Source: Hypomesus transpacificus | Lineage: Eukaryota > Chordata > Actinopteri > Osmeriformes > Osmeridae | Length of the DNA stretch: 64,000 nucleotides | Direction: 5' to 3' | NCBI RefSeq assembly: GCF_021917145.1 | Contig: NC_061061.1 | Span: 14,448,908-14,512,907 of the forward strand | In this document: positions 28,561 through 44,439 of the stretch, piece after piece | Numbering within the stretch: position 1 is the first letter of the stretch | How the letters are laid out: every line of letters begins with the position of its first letter | Made by a program: the position numbers and the translations under genes | Notes under the pieces: generated by a model | Databases searched by the model: none | Seen by the model: only the letters and a program-made list of their open reading frames with translations | What the model was told of the DNA's origin: nothing

Positions 28561-31500
28561 GCCCAGTATTAAATTGAAATTGATTTGGAGATGACTAGTA
28601 TCAAGCTGTTTGTAACGCACATACAGTTACTGAGACATGAGATCCAGGCCCAACATTATTCTGACGTACCAACTGCTACAGTAAGGCACACAGCATCACT
28701 TGCTCTTTCCCTTCTCTTCATCAATCCATTTTTTTGTGGTCTTTCTTTCCTTTTAGTCCACTTAACGGCCTTTGGTTTCCAAGGAGGCCATTGTATTTCC
28801 TCCATTGCCTAGCAACCATCACCAAGGCCAGCACTCCATTGTTGAGGAGGCTGAGCACCTGAATTGCATGCTGCCTGTTTTTACTTTTCAAAATGGTACT
28901 GTAATTTCGCAAAGTGGTGTTTCAGCATTAGAGAGATGGAGTTTAGAAAATCTGTGAGGGTTTGACAATTTGGGTGGGTATGCTTATTTATACATTGGTT
29001 TGCATGTTGATGTTTCTTACACTACATTTGTTTAGGCTATTTACCTACAAAATTATGCAAGCAGTGATGAAAGTTTTGTCCACATGAGATAGCCTGACAT
29101 GAAATGCAAACAAAGATCTACGATTTATTAGACAAGGCTCAAGCCTAGACTAGGACTAATTGGGGAGACTAGGTAGAGTATAATACAGTATGCATCAAGG
29201 AAAAAACTGTTTTCAGGTAACATACACCGTAGAGATACAGTGAAATATTGACTATGAGGGTATCTTTGTGGATGTGTGTTTGCATGTCTGTGTGTTTGTG
29301 TATATTGTGGGTGCGTGTGAAAGAGAGGGACCACAAGAAAGGAAAGGACAAAGTTTAATTATAAGAATGTATGATAAAATCATTGCCGAATAATTTTGAT
29401 GCTTAATAATATGCTTTACAGACTTCTAGTCTGAGCAGTCATGGAATACGCTGTATTGTTAAAAGTATATATTATTACAGCAACTAAACACTTATTCTAC
29501 TGTTAAGATGATAGAGTTGGACTTTTATGTTGAAAGATTTCCAGGCAAGATTTTTTGTGACGTCATTTTTACACAATTTCCTTGAATAGCACCTGTGAGC
29601 ATGGGGGTTGTCTGTCTGTCAGTTCTGAGTAAAAACATAGCCCAACCATGCAGGCAAAAACATATCCATCATCATTCTTCACTGACCACGGAGACAGACT
29701 GTGTCCATACTCCCTAGAGACAGACTTTGACTATCATTTCTCTCTTTAATACAGGGCATTTGGATCTCTAGATGTTGGATTGGCCCCTTCTTCTTTTAGC
29801 CCCCACCGCAGCACGGCGTATTTATCAATTGTGTTTCTTATTTTCTTTTCTTTTCTATATTTTTTATAGATTGAATATAAATATAAATGTAAACATGTAA
29901 AATGTTTTTCAGGGCGTTCATAATAGGCAAGACTTTATTTTTCTCTAAGACAAAAATACATTTTTCCTTCTGAATTTAAGCCTTTTCCAGACAACCCCAG
30001 CTGTCTTGATTCTCAGAGTGGTGAGTACCAATATTTTTTTTTATTACATTTGCCTATTTGAGCATGCATTACAGCTAATTTGAATCTTTCTGAGTAATTA
30101 CAATTCTTAATTAACATGTTTAATGTATTTACCCTCATGCAAGGTCATACCTATTGTTAGATTGATTGTCTGATTCATCTGACATCAAATTTTACTTTAA
30201 ATGTATATTTCTACTGACTTTATACTGGCTTATACAAGTGGCAAACAAAGCATTCCCCCCCCTGACATATACACAAATGGTTAACAATTACACACAAACA
30301 GATCTGCACCCACACACTCACACATATACTATCCTCCATCCTAAAAATAAATAGAAAGGGATGTCCTGGAGTGAGTTCAGTAAAATAGCTTGGGGGTTAG
30401 AAGAAGGAATGATATGAGATTATCTATAAAGGTCATTTTATATATCTCATGTGTATTTCATTCATGCTGTTATGTTCTTCAGTAGATGTTATTTTGTCTA
30501 TGTATATAGGATTGTTTGAAACTAAAGTTAGTCTAAATTTGTTTATGGTACTACTACCATAACAACCAATCAACAAAAAAATGTCTGATCTTTTCTATAT
30601 ATAAGAGTATGTGTTTTTCCTGTAGGAACTAAGGAATCGGTCCGAAATATCAAATTCCCAGCATTCCCAGTCCATGTACAGTCTCAGGTATGGTAGAAAC
30701 AATTTTGCAATTGAAGCACATAAGTCTCCCAAACTAAAAGTCATCTAGTTGCTAAAAAGCTTTTAATCATAAACAGGTATCTTATTTTAAAATGTTGAAT
30801 TTCATTGCATGTTCTATACCAGTCCAAAAAAGGCCATTAATCCTAAATCTTCTATTAAAGGTCATTATCTGCAAACTAAAATTATAATGCAAAACACATT
30901 GAAAATGTACTGCACGAACAAGCTCAATTTAGTTCACTGCATCTCCCACATAAAGTGTGGACCCTCATGAACCAAGTTAATCTCTGGGTATTCCCTTTAG
31001 CTAGCCACCTACCAACCTGGCACAAAGCCTGTGATAAAATTTGCCAAACTTGGAGATACAGATTGTGCCCAGATACCTCCGATATCTACTGCTTATCTAG
31101 CCTCACTGTCCATCCACATGGTCATAGCCTCATTGCCCCGGCCTCGTCCTTCAGATCACTGGCACCGAGTATCTGACAAGGATCTGACAAGCTGCACATT
31201 AACTCACCATGGTCACCTGGAGACTGAATTTCCCCTTTTTCTGAAACTTTGCATTCTCTTAAAATTGCCTGTCATGGGTGTTTCCAGACCAAGCAGAGCA
31301 AATGTATATACTGGTCTCGTGATTGGTTCAGTGACAAATTGGCTGGCTGGATTAAACATAACATCAAGGTTATTTGGAATACACATTGCCATGTTGTTTT
31401 GGGTTCACATAAGATTAATTGAAATAACTCCAGCCAATCTAAAACAATTTTTTTTTTTTTAATAAAATGGGACAGCAGTTGGGCTTACTTGATAAAAGTA

Positions 31501-32805
31501 CTAACTAGGATTTCAGGGCAGTCGAAGAACAAATTCTGTGTAAATTAACAACATTCTTGTGTGACTGTTTGATCAAATGCAGCAATGTTGAAGATGGACC
31601 CTTGATAATTTGCCAATTCTTCACTACCTTGAGTACAAGGAGAAGGTCACTTGGAACTGACAGTTCCCTTTTAAAGCCCTCTGCCTTTCTGTTCAGAGGG
31701 TTGTTATGATGTATAGAGATACGTCTGTCAAAGACTATCTCTAATATCTTGTGTAAACCCCCTTGAGGTGAAGCTGTATGAATTATACCAAACCAGCTCA
31801 AGGAGGCCACCTTGAGTCCAGCTTGTAGCCTGGCAACATAAAAAGCAGGAGGAGAGGCAGCTGTTCATGGGGCTAAATTCCTGGCATAGGGATACATTTG
31901 TTCCACATGCAGACTAATTAGTCTATGAATAAATCAAATCAAAAAATCAAATCAAAGAGTGTGGTTACTACATTTTAAGAGGTTAAAAAGAAAGAAAGAG
32001 TAATAATACAGACACACAGGTATTGTATGGGTTAATTGCTGGTAATATTTGTGGAGCAAGACTACTTAATATTCAGGTTGTAGAAGATTATACAAGAAAA
32101 TGATAATGCTCTACCTATATGAAAAAGAATGGGTCTATGGCAGTGTGGAAGACTAGTGATTTTGTTGTTGTGTGTCAATATTTACAACAAGTCATTGTCT
32201 CCCTCACTGCTTTAAGACAAATTGCACCGGATTACCCAGTAATAGCATATACTAAAGTACCTTGACTCAAGCCACCCTATTATGATGAATCTATCTAGCA
32301 TAGACTTTACAAGGCTTTTTACCCTCTTACACGATGTGATGCACAAATATATCATTACTACATTGCAGTACATTACATCTTTATGTCGTTTTGGATTATA
32401 AGAATATAATTAATCGCCTATTTTGATTGGAACATGAATTTAGGTTGTTGATCGGTTCATCCTATTTCATGATAGATTCGCTCACCTAGCAAATTTCTAA
32501 TAAATGTTATGAGAGGGTGGTGAAGACCACAGGGTTTTTGGGGGACGACTGTTTCCTTCTTTCGTTGCTTTAACTATATAAACCCCAGAGGACAGGTGAG
32601 CAAGGGGCAGTCCGCTTAGATTTTACCAAAAAAAAACTGAACTGACAAGCATTACTGTGGGCTAAATGAGTTTTAAATACACTGTATATTGTAGTATAGT
32701 GTATGCAATTGATGACATTTTTGTAGAGTGCATGTATGTCTATGGTTAGGATGATGTTGCAATTATATTACTGTATACCCTCTGCAGTTTTGAGGTTGGA
32801 TGCTT
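28561..32805. other. Intergenic, no recognised gene
   Basis: AT-rich. A 143-codon plus frame at 31031-31462 shows no domain. No RNA gene recognised. Confidence 0.45.
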
Positions 32806-32813
32806 CTGTCAAG

Positions 32814-32957
32814 CAGGGGCGCCGTATAGGGGGGAAACGTTAGGACAATTCCAAGGGCCCCTGACTGACAGGGGTCCCAAAAAATTGAAAAACGAAAAGA
32901 AATGATCAACAACAACAAAAGAATTAATGGAGCCCAAAATTCCTGGCGGCGCCCCTG
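32814..32957. mobile_element. hAT-like MITE (144 bp)
   Basis: Ends CAGGGGCGCC and GGCGCCCCTG are inverted repeats. Flanks CTGTCAAG (32806-32813) and CTCTCAAG (32958-32965) match at 7 of 8 bases, an 8-bp target duplication typical of hAT elements. No open frame. Confidence 0.85.
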
Positions 32958-33311
32958 CTCTCAAGTCACGGCAGCCTAAATGCACGATGTAGGTTTGTCA
33001 GCTATGTGGCCTCCTTCGAAAATGGAAACGTTGGCAACATCTTTGCAGTCACCTCTTCTGTCGTGAGTGCATGGACAAGATTATGGACAATGGCTTCTGA
33101 GACATTGAGGGGCTTGGATCAAGTCCTTGTCCCATGTGCAAATCAGGAAAACTCAAATTGTAACGTGACCAATGACCATTTCTGTCTTGAATTGTTTCTA
33201 TGTTGGTATATTGTACATTTGCAATTTTTTTCATCAATGTTCTGCATTTCTAGTTGTGTAAATGGTTAAAGCTGTCATAGCCATTATTCAATTAATAAGT
33301 ACATTAAATAA

Positions 33312-33338
33312 TAGGGTTAGGTTAGGGTTAGGGTTAGG
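33312..33338 (+). repeat. Short interstitial telomere-like repeat
   Basis: About four TTAGGG-type units, one shortened to TTAGG, followed by an ATCA/ATGA tetranucleotide run to 33365. Confidence 0.8.
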
Positions 33339-34020
33339 CAATCAATGAATCAATCAATCAATCAACCAGGTGAATATTTCTCAGCAATATCATTTTGTAA
33401 ACAGACTGTCAGTTAAACTCTATCCAATGCCAACCTACATTACATTATTAGACAACGTATGATGGAGAGAAGCAAGGGATAGAACCAAAGGACCAAAGGT
33501 CAGTGATGAAGCAGAACATTCACTTCAATAAGCACTTCAATAAGCACCTCCCATTCCAACCAGCAATCCATCTCATTTGAATTTCATGCGTTGACCTTTA
33601 CCCAGCAATAAATCACTTCACAACCACTGCAATAATAAATTGAATGAATCTGAATTAATTTGTCATATGTTTGCATGAGCTATAGGCAAACAATCACACA
33701 CAAACTCAAAGACCACCTTCCACCATATGATTTAATGGTGGAATTAAAGTATTCAAATGACAGAGTAAAATGTAAGGACAAATATGAAACACGGATGAAG
33801 AAGGTGGGTAGTATCTTTCTCTCCTGGGTTTGGGAAGAAACAAGCTTGCTTAGTAGGTTTACTGAGGTTGGTAGCACCGGGTTGGTCTGGTCCAGAATGG
33901 CTTAATAGTTCCCAACAAGGGGCTTGACCTGACCATGCAAGTTGCCAAGCAAAGGCTCACCCTGATCCAGGATGCTGCCAAGCGGAAATGAGACCAGACC
34001 CTGCTCCGTGCAAAGTATAA

Positions 34021-34193
34021 AGGGAATCGGGCTAGTAATCAGAAGGTCGCTGGTTCGATTCCCGGCCGTGCAAAAATTACATTGTGTCCTTGGGCAAGGT
34101 ACTTCACCCTACTTGCCTCGGGGGGAATGTCCCTGTACTTACTGAAAGGCGCTCTGGATAAGAGCGTCTGTTAAAATGACTAAATGTAAATGT
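34021..34193 (+). mobile_element. tRNA-derived SINE, 5' truncated, with target duplication
   Basis: Same family as 19288. The A-box end is missing; B box reads GGTTCGATTCCC. AAAGTATAA occurs at 34012-34020 and 34194-34202, a 9-bp target duplication, so this is a 5'-truncated reverse-transcribed insertion. Confidence 0.88.
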
Positions 34194-34202
34194 AAAGTAT
34201 AA

Positions 34203-35016
34203 GCAAGATCACACCTGCCACAGTGTCAAGCAGAGACAAGAGCCTCCATTTTGCAAACCTTCGCCATGAGCTGGGTTCTGCGTGAGTTGTCAACCAGGGC
34301 TTTGCGATCAACAAGGTATGTCCTATTTAACAATATTAAAGAATGGGGAGACAAGGTCACACTAGTGTTCCTATTTTTTCGTCTGCTCTTTGTTAATGCT
34401 GTGCATGGGCGCAGCTGAGAATTTTGGGCTCCATAAAGAGATTGCAATTTGGGCCCAACTCCCTATTTTGGTTATGTCTGTTTTGTATTCAACACATTTT
34501 CATTTCAAGCATTTTTTAGGCCCTGGGTGGTCAGTCCCACTTTTTTCTACATTTTTAACCCTGAAGCATCCACAATTTTACATGTTTTCAGAGAATATGA
34601 TAAATCAAGGAGCTTATTTATTTCATTCAATATTTTTTTTATAATTCTTTTTTCAGTTTCTACGGTAAATAGTGGCTATTGTATCAGCATCTCAATGTCA
34701 TCCTGTTGTTGATAGGTTAACAAATATAAAATACTAAATAATTTGGTTGCTTTTAATTGCATGAAATCTTACCATGCGCAACGGCCAACACAACAAAGGT
34801 GGCAACAAGAGAGAATAGCATGGTTGTTGATGGGCAAGATGTACCTTGGTGGCAGTGGATACATTCAACAATGCTGGTACTGTTTTACCGTTTGTAGTTT
34901 GTACAACTTCAAAATGCAGTGGGAACCTGCACACAATTATAATAAATTCTACATTATTTTAACAGTCTCCAGAACAGGTTAAACACATTGTAGAAATGTC
35001 AATATTTTTTAAGGAC
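34203..35016. other. Intergenic upstream of rbm8a
   Basis: No gene. The stretch near 34404-34700 resembles degenerate transposon sequence but could not be assigned. Confidence 0.35.
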
Positions 35017-35079
35017 AGAAGGTGGCACTAATGCACCAATGAACTGGATGCAAATCGCCGTAATAAAAGAAGAAGAAGA
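35017..35079 (+). mobile_element. Possible retroelement 3' end with GAA tail
   Basis: AGAAGGTGGCACTAATGCAC then CGCCGTAATAAAAGAAGAAGAAGA resembles the 3' end of a common fish repeat ending in GAA units. It lies within 100 bp of the rbm8a start codon. Recognition is from general pattern only. Confidence 0.4.
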
Positions 35080-37851
<2,772 letters not shown>

Positions 37852-38179
37852 TCTCAGATCATCTATGTCACCTCCAATTGGCAAAGGACATGCCTGTCAC
37901 TTCCACAGGCAGTTTCAGATCACTCTCAGAAGAGTACATGTTATTACTTTTGTTCTGTATTTTACGTAATGTATCTCGCTAACAGACGTATGGTGTTCAT
38001 TTCTCAACAGTATACATGAATAGCTTCATAGTCATGTTCCTGAACCCACCTTTTTTTGGTAGTAATTGGAGGAACTTTTTTTTTCTTTTTTATGAATTCC
38101 CTCAATGCTATTTGAGGGGTAATGTTCTTAGCAGCCTGCTACTGTTTTGTGTCGTTATACCAAGGCTATCACATGGGGA

Positions 38180-38185
38180 ATTAAA
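38180..38185 (+). promoter_or_regulatory. rbm8a: rbm8a poly(A) signal ATTAAA
   Basis: The only good poly(A) hexamer in the 350 bp after the stop, followed by a TG/T-rich stretch. Implies a 3' UTR of about 350 nt. Confidence 0.65.
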
Positions 38186-38279
38186 TACTTTTAAAATGAT
38201 CAATGTGTGACTTATTTTTATTTATTACCTGTTGATATACTGTTCGGAAAGTGAGCGGCACGATGAGCAATGGTGACTA

Positions 38280-38600
38280 GAACAACTGCAAGTGACGTGA
38301 ATGTTTACATCATCTCAGATGACCTCACCATAGTTTCCGCCCCGTCCAGCATTGCAAATCTTACAGTTCTCGATCGGAACTTTACCCATTGGTTCATCAG
38401 GCAAATTCCTACCTTGGTGGTTCCCGACAGCCAATACAAGTTGCCTACGCTCCTTTTCTCATTCGGTGTCAGTGTCTGTAGGCTGTGCCAATAAGGAATC
38501 GCAGTGTGGTCATTGACCAATTGGCACTTTGGTCAACCACAGTCTCTTCAGCGATTGGTTGGTGATAGAATTTGTTAACCTCAGCAGGGCGGACTCATGA
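38280..38600 (+). promoter_or_regulatory. otud7b: Probable otud7b promoter with CCAAT cluster
   Basis: Five CCAAT/ATTGG sites at 38388, 38431, 38488, 38517 (overlapping pair, one on each strand) and 38554, roughly 35-55 bp apart, plus a CRE-like TGACGTGA at 38293-38300. No TATA box. Placed directly after the rbm8a 3' end and before a good donor at 38812. Confidence 0.5.
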
Positions 38601-38811
38601 GCGCCTAGGTTGACATTGTTGTTGTTGTAACTACAGAAATGACTTTATCGCTGGGGTCCTGTTTTGGATTTATTCATTTGACTTGCATCCTCTGAAAATC
38701 CCTGAAGATATCTACAACTAGTCTTCATAAAGTTACAGATTCCACGGAGATTTTGTCACTATGTACTACCATTATGGGACGATAATAGACATATCTCCGA
38801 GGCCGCTCAAG
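38601..38811 (+). other. otud7b: Candidate non-coding first exon of otud7b
   Basis: Ends CGCTCAAG|GTAAGC, a strong donor. Start is uncertain. The coding part begins with an internal exon (acceptor at 49708), so at least one upstream exon is needed; this is the best candidate. Confidence 0.4.
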
Positions 38812-41800
38812 GTAAGCAGACAAGGGTGCACTCCATTGACGATTGCTTGAGCAGTGCTCAACGAAGTTTAGCTTAGCTAGCCAGTTAGCATGTAAGGTTT
38901 GTTCGTTTATATAAACATGAGTGGTGCGTCACAGCGGTGGCAAAACTACACCGCCAGGTTACATTGTAATAAGTCTTATGCTTTAAACTAATCATTCATA
39001 GCCACAAATCAACCACTGGACGGGTTTTTCGTATGTTCTTGCTAGATAGACTACAAACTATGTATAAGTAGCTTTGATAAGGCCTCTGCTTTATCCCACC
39101 TGCATCTCTGACCACCTAGATTCAGTTGGGAAAATGTTAGGATGGGGTCTTGCTGAAATGCTTTTGAATTCCATCGCCTTGCTTAGTATAAAGTGGATAA
39201 GTTGGGGGCACGAGAGACAATTACGGCTGTGAATTGAATGAGAGTTGCTATCGGTACCGATAAATCCGTTGTCAGGAATGTTTAAATAAGTCTGCGATAT
39301 TCATGGACTTTAAAACTTTTGGGACCATTTTATACATGAATGGAAACAACTGAAGGAACACAGGCAGTGTGAACCGCCGAGCAGCACCGGTAAACCAAAC
39401 GAGTTAGCGCTAAGCTACCTTCGCTACGCTAGTACCTTACACAGTAACAACGTTTGGATGATTGGCTTGTTCGTTAGCTTGCTAGCTACATAGCCAGACA
39501 GCTAGTCTAAGTACCACACTACCCAACTGACTGGGTACTGGTACGGTCCACGATATAGACCCAAGCTACATAGGCATATAACGTATAAGTTATTTATTAT
39601 TCGACATTCGGGCTTTAAAATGGTATGGCTTGCTCGCTTGCATGGTCAAAACCATTAAGCTATCCACCTAGTAGCACTAGCTAGCTAACGTAACGCGTAG
39701 TTGCTAGCTAGTTATGCTAACGGTTTGTGTAGGACTACATTTAATTGGTGACACCTGAGCGAGTAGACGCGTTCTACAGCACTTACTTGGTAAGATAGTC
39801 TACTTAGTCATAGAATGTAAAGTACATGCATTGCTCTCTTTAAGCTAAGGCTACGATTATTGTGTGTCAATGCCAGCAACACTACAATGAGAGGGTAGCG
39901 TTACACTTTGCTTTGAATTATTTAGCTAGTTCCTTTTAACAAAGTCTTTTGTTTGCTGGGAGTCCAGTACAGGCAGCCAAATCAACAAAAAGTAGGACAC
40001 ACATAATGTTCTCTGATTTGGCTTTCTGGATCTGACAAATGCAAGTGTTTCTTTCCCTACACTGCATAGGCAACTACTTTACAACCTGTAAAATCACAAG
40101 CCTTATTTTGTAACAAATTCACATGATGATTTGTGCTATACTTAATTATAAAGATAAATATTGAGACCAATACTGGTATGTGGCCAAGCCTTTCTCTGTC
40201 ACTGTGCCTCATTAATGTTATCAGTGTTGATAGAATGCGGTCCTCTTTTGTAAACATTGTGGAATGTGGAGGGAGGTTTTAGCCATGGTATGTTGTGGGA
40301 GGATAAAATACATTCAGCCCTCCCTCCTCATTCCAATGATATTGCAGGGGTTTGAGATTCAAAATACGAAATCGAACTGTTGGCAAATAGGAGAGTTCTC
40401 CGGTGAGCGGGCTCTGCAAGGGCGTGAGTTCAGGTTTGCATTGTCAGACCGTGTTATGCAAGTGCCCAGCTCTACCAGGAACACATTGATGCATAAGAGC
40501 AGAACACCTCAGGCGGTCTCTGAAGGTGCGTTTTGCACGTCTCTGTGATATTCAGATAGAGTATCCAAAGGCACTGAGTGGCAGTCCAAACGAAGGAAAC
40601 ACACGTAGGCTAAATACAGTTAGGCTAGGCCCACTATTCTGCAGCCAAGACTATTCTGCAGCCAGGACTATATTCCTATTTGTAATAGGCCTATGTTTAA
40701 AGATAAAAAGCAGCATCAACAAGTAATTCCCAATCCAGAGGTAGTAAATTACCCAGATACAGATGTGGATGACACTGATAACACTTTTATTTAAATGGAA
40801 CAGGGGTTACAGTTAAGACATTTGGAAATTCTGGAACCTTCGATAGTTTGTCTCCAGCTGGGTGTCATCATTCTCTAAAAATTAAAATGATCCTATCTAG
40901 CCTAACACAATTTACATAAAACTACAGCTTAGCCTTTATGCAAACATCAAGCTATAGGCTTGGTGTTGTGTTGAGTGTATCATACTGTAGGCTTGACAGT
41001 GTCAAGACTGTGTTTTATTGTGTTCTTGTCACCCAACTCCACCCCTCTGGGGTTTTATCCAGTTGATCTGCTATGGTCATCATGGTGGGGTGAATATTGT
41101 ATTTCACTGAGCTTCCCTGCTGCCTCAGCAGCACAGAGGAGATGGGCTCCCCCTAACAGCTGTTGGATAAGCGTGTGCATGTGCGCCTTACAAGGATCCT
41201 GTATCAGTTTCTTGGGCCAAACCCATTTGCTGTGGAGCTTTTCCTGTTTGATCCGTCAATGCTAATAATCAGATTCATAAGAAAATTGAGCTTTGTTTTG
41301 CTTGTATAGCACATGGTGGAATCAAGCCAACCCTGATGTATCCTGCTCTAGGCCTCTCTTAATGGATTTGGATCAAGCAGGGGTCCATCAATACTGGACC
41401 CTGAGGATCATACATGCACAGTTCCAGTTACTTCAATCTTCGATTGAACAAGGCTTGTTCCCCATATTTTTTTTGTTTCTAAAACACATTTAGTCTGGTT
41501 CTTGGTTCAAGTGAATAAGGACAATTATGCAACAAGTACCCAGAAGGTTTGAGAATCCTTTGGGCAATGGGAGAAGTTTATGCACCCCCTCTTATCCCAG
41601 TCTGCTGGAGCACCCAACCCATCTCATACCAGAATGGAACAGATGTGCTTTTAATGAGAAAATGCCCCCAGTCCCCATGATTCCTCCACAGAGCGGATCA
41701 ATAGGAAGCTTGTCTCCGAGAACCTGTGCTCCAGACAGTCTCATAAAAAAAAAACCCTGTCGAGCTCCACCTCCCTGGCATGGCTGGATGCCTGCCAGCC

Positions 41801-42541
41801 TTGTGACCCAGCAGCCAGAGCCCAGGGCTGTTTGTGTCAGGGTGGAGAGGCCCAGCAACCAAGCATCACTGATCACACCCTACCTTTTGTGTTCGAGCGG
41901 CTACAGGGCTCTGTAGTGTAAAGTTCTCTAAAGGGGGACTACTGGGATGTGTTGTTGTAACCAGTTTCCCTATTAACCACCAGCTGTGTTGAGGTGTTGA
42001 TTTTATTAGGAACATATTTGTTACACGGTCCACTCGTTGTTAGGTTGGATCATGACAAGATAGATTAATGATAAGATTTAAGGGACTGATCTTTCATATT
42101 TTGAACATTAGCCTCCCATAAACAGGACAATTAGCTGTTTTTAGAAAGGGAGTGTATGGGTTCAGGGTGTCCATGTCACAACAGGACAAACAGCAATTTG
42201 ATGGGCCTGGCTCTCAGTCACTGTCGCATCATTCTTCCTACACTGTGCCGTCCCTGCTACTCTCACCTGTAAATCCGGAACAAAGGGGCAGTGTAATTCT
42301 GTACGTATCTGATGGGAGCCTTTCACCCCAAGATGATGTCACAGAATTTGACGTAAAGCCGCCCTACTCTGCACTGGCTGCCAGTCCTGCAGCACGTGGG
42401 GATTCACATGCACTCTGGCCTGCCTCGGCTTATGCTCCTTCAGCCACTGGCTTTAGCCTAGCCACAAGCCCCGCTGACGTTTGGTTGGCCTGTCACATGA
42501 CAAAGGATGTTACAGGCTGCCTATTTGGTTCGTTTTTTAGT

Positions 42542-42561
42542 GGGGGGGGGGGGGGGGGGGG
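42542..42561 (+). repeat. Poly-G run (20)
   Basis: Uninterrupted G20, a potential G-quadruplex former. Confidence 0.95.
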
Positions 42562-44439
42562 CTGTTTAATCAAAAGGCTGTGAAATCGAATGGGTCACAC
42601 AAATGTGTTCAATGCTGAACACCATTGTGAAGGTATGTAGTATTGTTAGTCCAGAGTGTCTCCTGCAGTTGCCAGCTGTGAGTAGGAGAGTTTGAGGCAA
42701 CAATAAATTCCCTTAGTCTTTCATCTCTGTCAATGAAATTAACATGGCAGAACCCTTTTATGTTCTGGGGCTTTATCTCAGGGCAGTGACATTGTATGAC
42801 AGTTCACTGCTTTCAAGGGTGGTTGGGTAGTTGCCCATGTCAATTTACACTTTATTCATTTAGCAGACGCTAAATACATGTGATTAATTCAGCAGACGCA
42901 TGAAATCAATATCACAAAGTTTAGGCTGTCAGTTTTCCGGAATACTGAAACCAAGGCAAACCGTTCATTGATCTAATGAAACCGGTCTGTCAGCTATCTC
43001 ACATCTCTCTGTACAAAAACGCACAACACGTTGAGATTCAGCACAAAATACGGCAAAGTGGGATCACAAAGCACCCAGACGAACGGGACGACCAGTCGGG
43101 ACCTTACGCGGTTGGCTGCCACCGTGGCACCCCGCAGCCGTCCTCAAACAGCTATGAGTGTCTGTTAATTAGCACTGCTTGAGTGGAGACTACTGGTTTT
43201 GACTCCAGAGACAGGCCCAGAGCACATAGCATGAACCTGTAAGGCCAGGCTGTGTGCACGTTTAGTAGTGACTGACATGGTACTGGCAGGAGAATAGAGG
43301 AAATATCCCTTGTCACCAGCAGTATTAGAAACCAGGCGGTGGTTTGTCAGACGAAGATCCGAGAGTCGGATGGCATCCGCTGCTCGTGCTTTTCGATCGC
43401 TTGTCTTCTGTTGATGTGGCAAGGTTTTGATGTCCTTTCCCCTTAAATCAACTTGTGTAACATTCAAACCTTTTCTAGGTTTTCCCTAATATTATTTTAT
43501 TCCTTAGACTGTCTCTTTCAGTGAGATAGAAAGGGGATATTTTCAAGTTGGGTCCAATGATGAGCCAAGTGTAGGCTATGTTCTAAGTAAGAATCCTGAC
43601 ATGAGCCCTCAGCTGTCTTTATGTCCATCAGAAGTCCGCTGAATGGGAATGGAGTGGCGTGATGTGTTGTCTTTAGTTCATGATTAACATTAGCTATTTT
43701 TAGGCTGTGAAAAAGGTTGTAATTATGGGATGCATGCAGATAAGGTGGTGAATGTGTAGTGTTCCCATTGCTATACCAACAGTTTATCAACACATCCCAC
43801 TTACGATATTTAGTAAGATATAGGAACATGCTAAACAAAACATTTAGTCTTTGGTTTAGCCTTAGCCGTATGTTGTTTAACTGAAAGCCTTTTGGGAAGT
43901 GAGAAAACAAGAGTTTTGGCTGTCAGATTGCCCTTAAAATGTTCTAGAGCCAGCAGAAAAGGTGTGTGTTAGTGTAAAGGAGTGTAAGAGGGGCAGGGAT
44001 TTTAATGATGACTGGACAGTTTGAACCCCTGTTCCAGCAGTGTGACTTCTCAAGAGAAGAGATTCCAGTTTTTGGAAATTATTTGACAAACTTTTAAGGT
44101 GGTCACTATGTGCTTTAACCTCATTCTAGTACAACATAGACTTGTGTTAAATGAAATTTGGACTAATAGCCCTTAAGGAGTTATTTCATGATTCTCTTCA
44201 GTAATTCAGGAAATGTTTTCCAGCATTCAGTTCAGTGAGTTTTATTGATTTTCCTTCAGTGTCCTACTCCCCTCAGAATATCCCATGACCTGAGGAAATG
44301 AGCAAACTCCAATTAGATGTAATGACCCCTGCGCTGGAAGCCAATGTGAGACCTTGCTTTGTAACCGTCATGCTAACCTTCCAACGAAATGGACGAAAAA
44401 TCGATAAAACCATTAGCAACACAGCAGTTTACTAGCAGA

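Noticed and set aside
31031..31462. 143-codon plus-strand frame
   Set aside because: No recognisable domain; composition like the surrounding non-coding DNA.
34404..34700. Possible degenerate transposon
   Set aside because: No inverted ends, duplication or coding trace could be defined.
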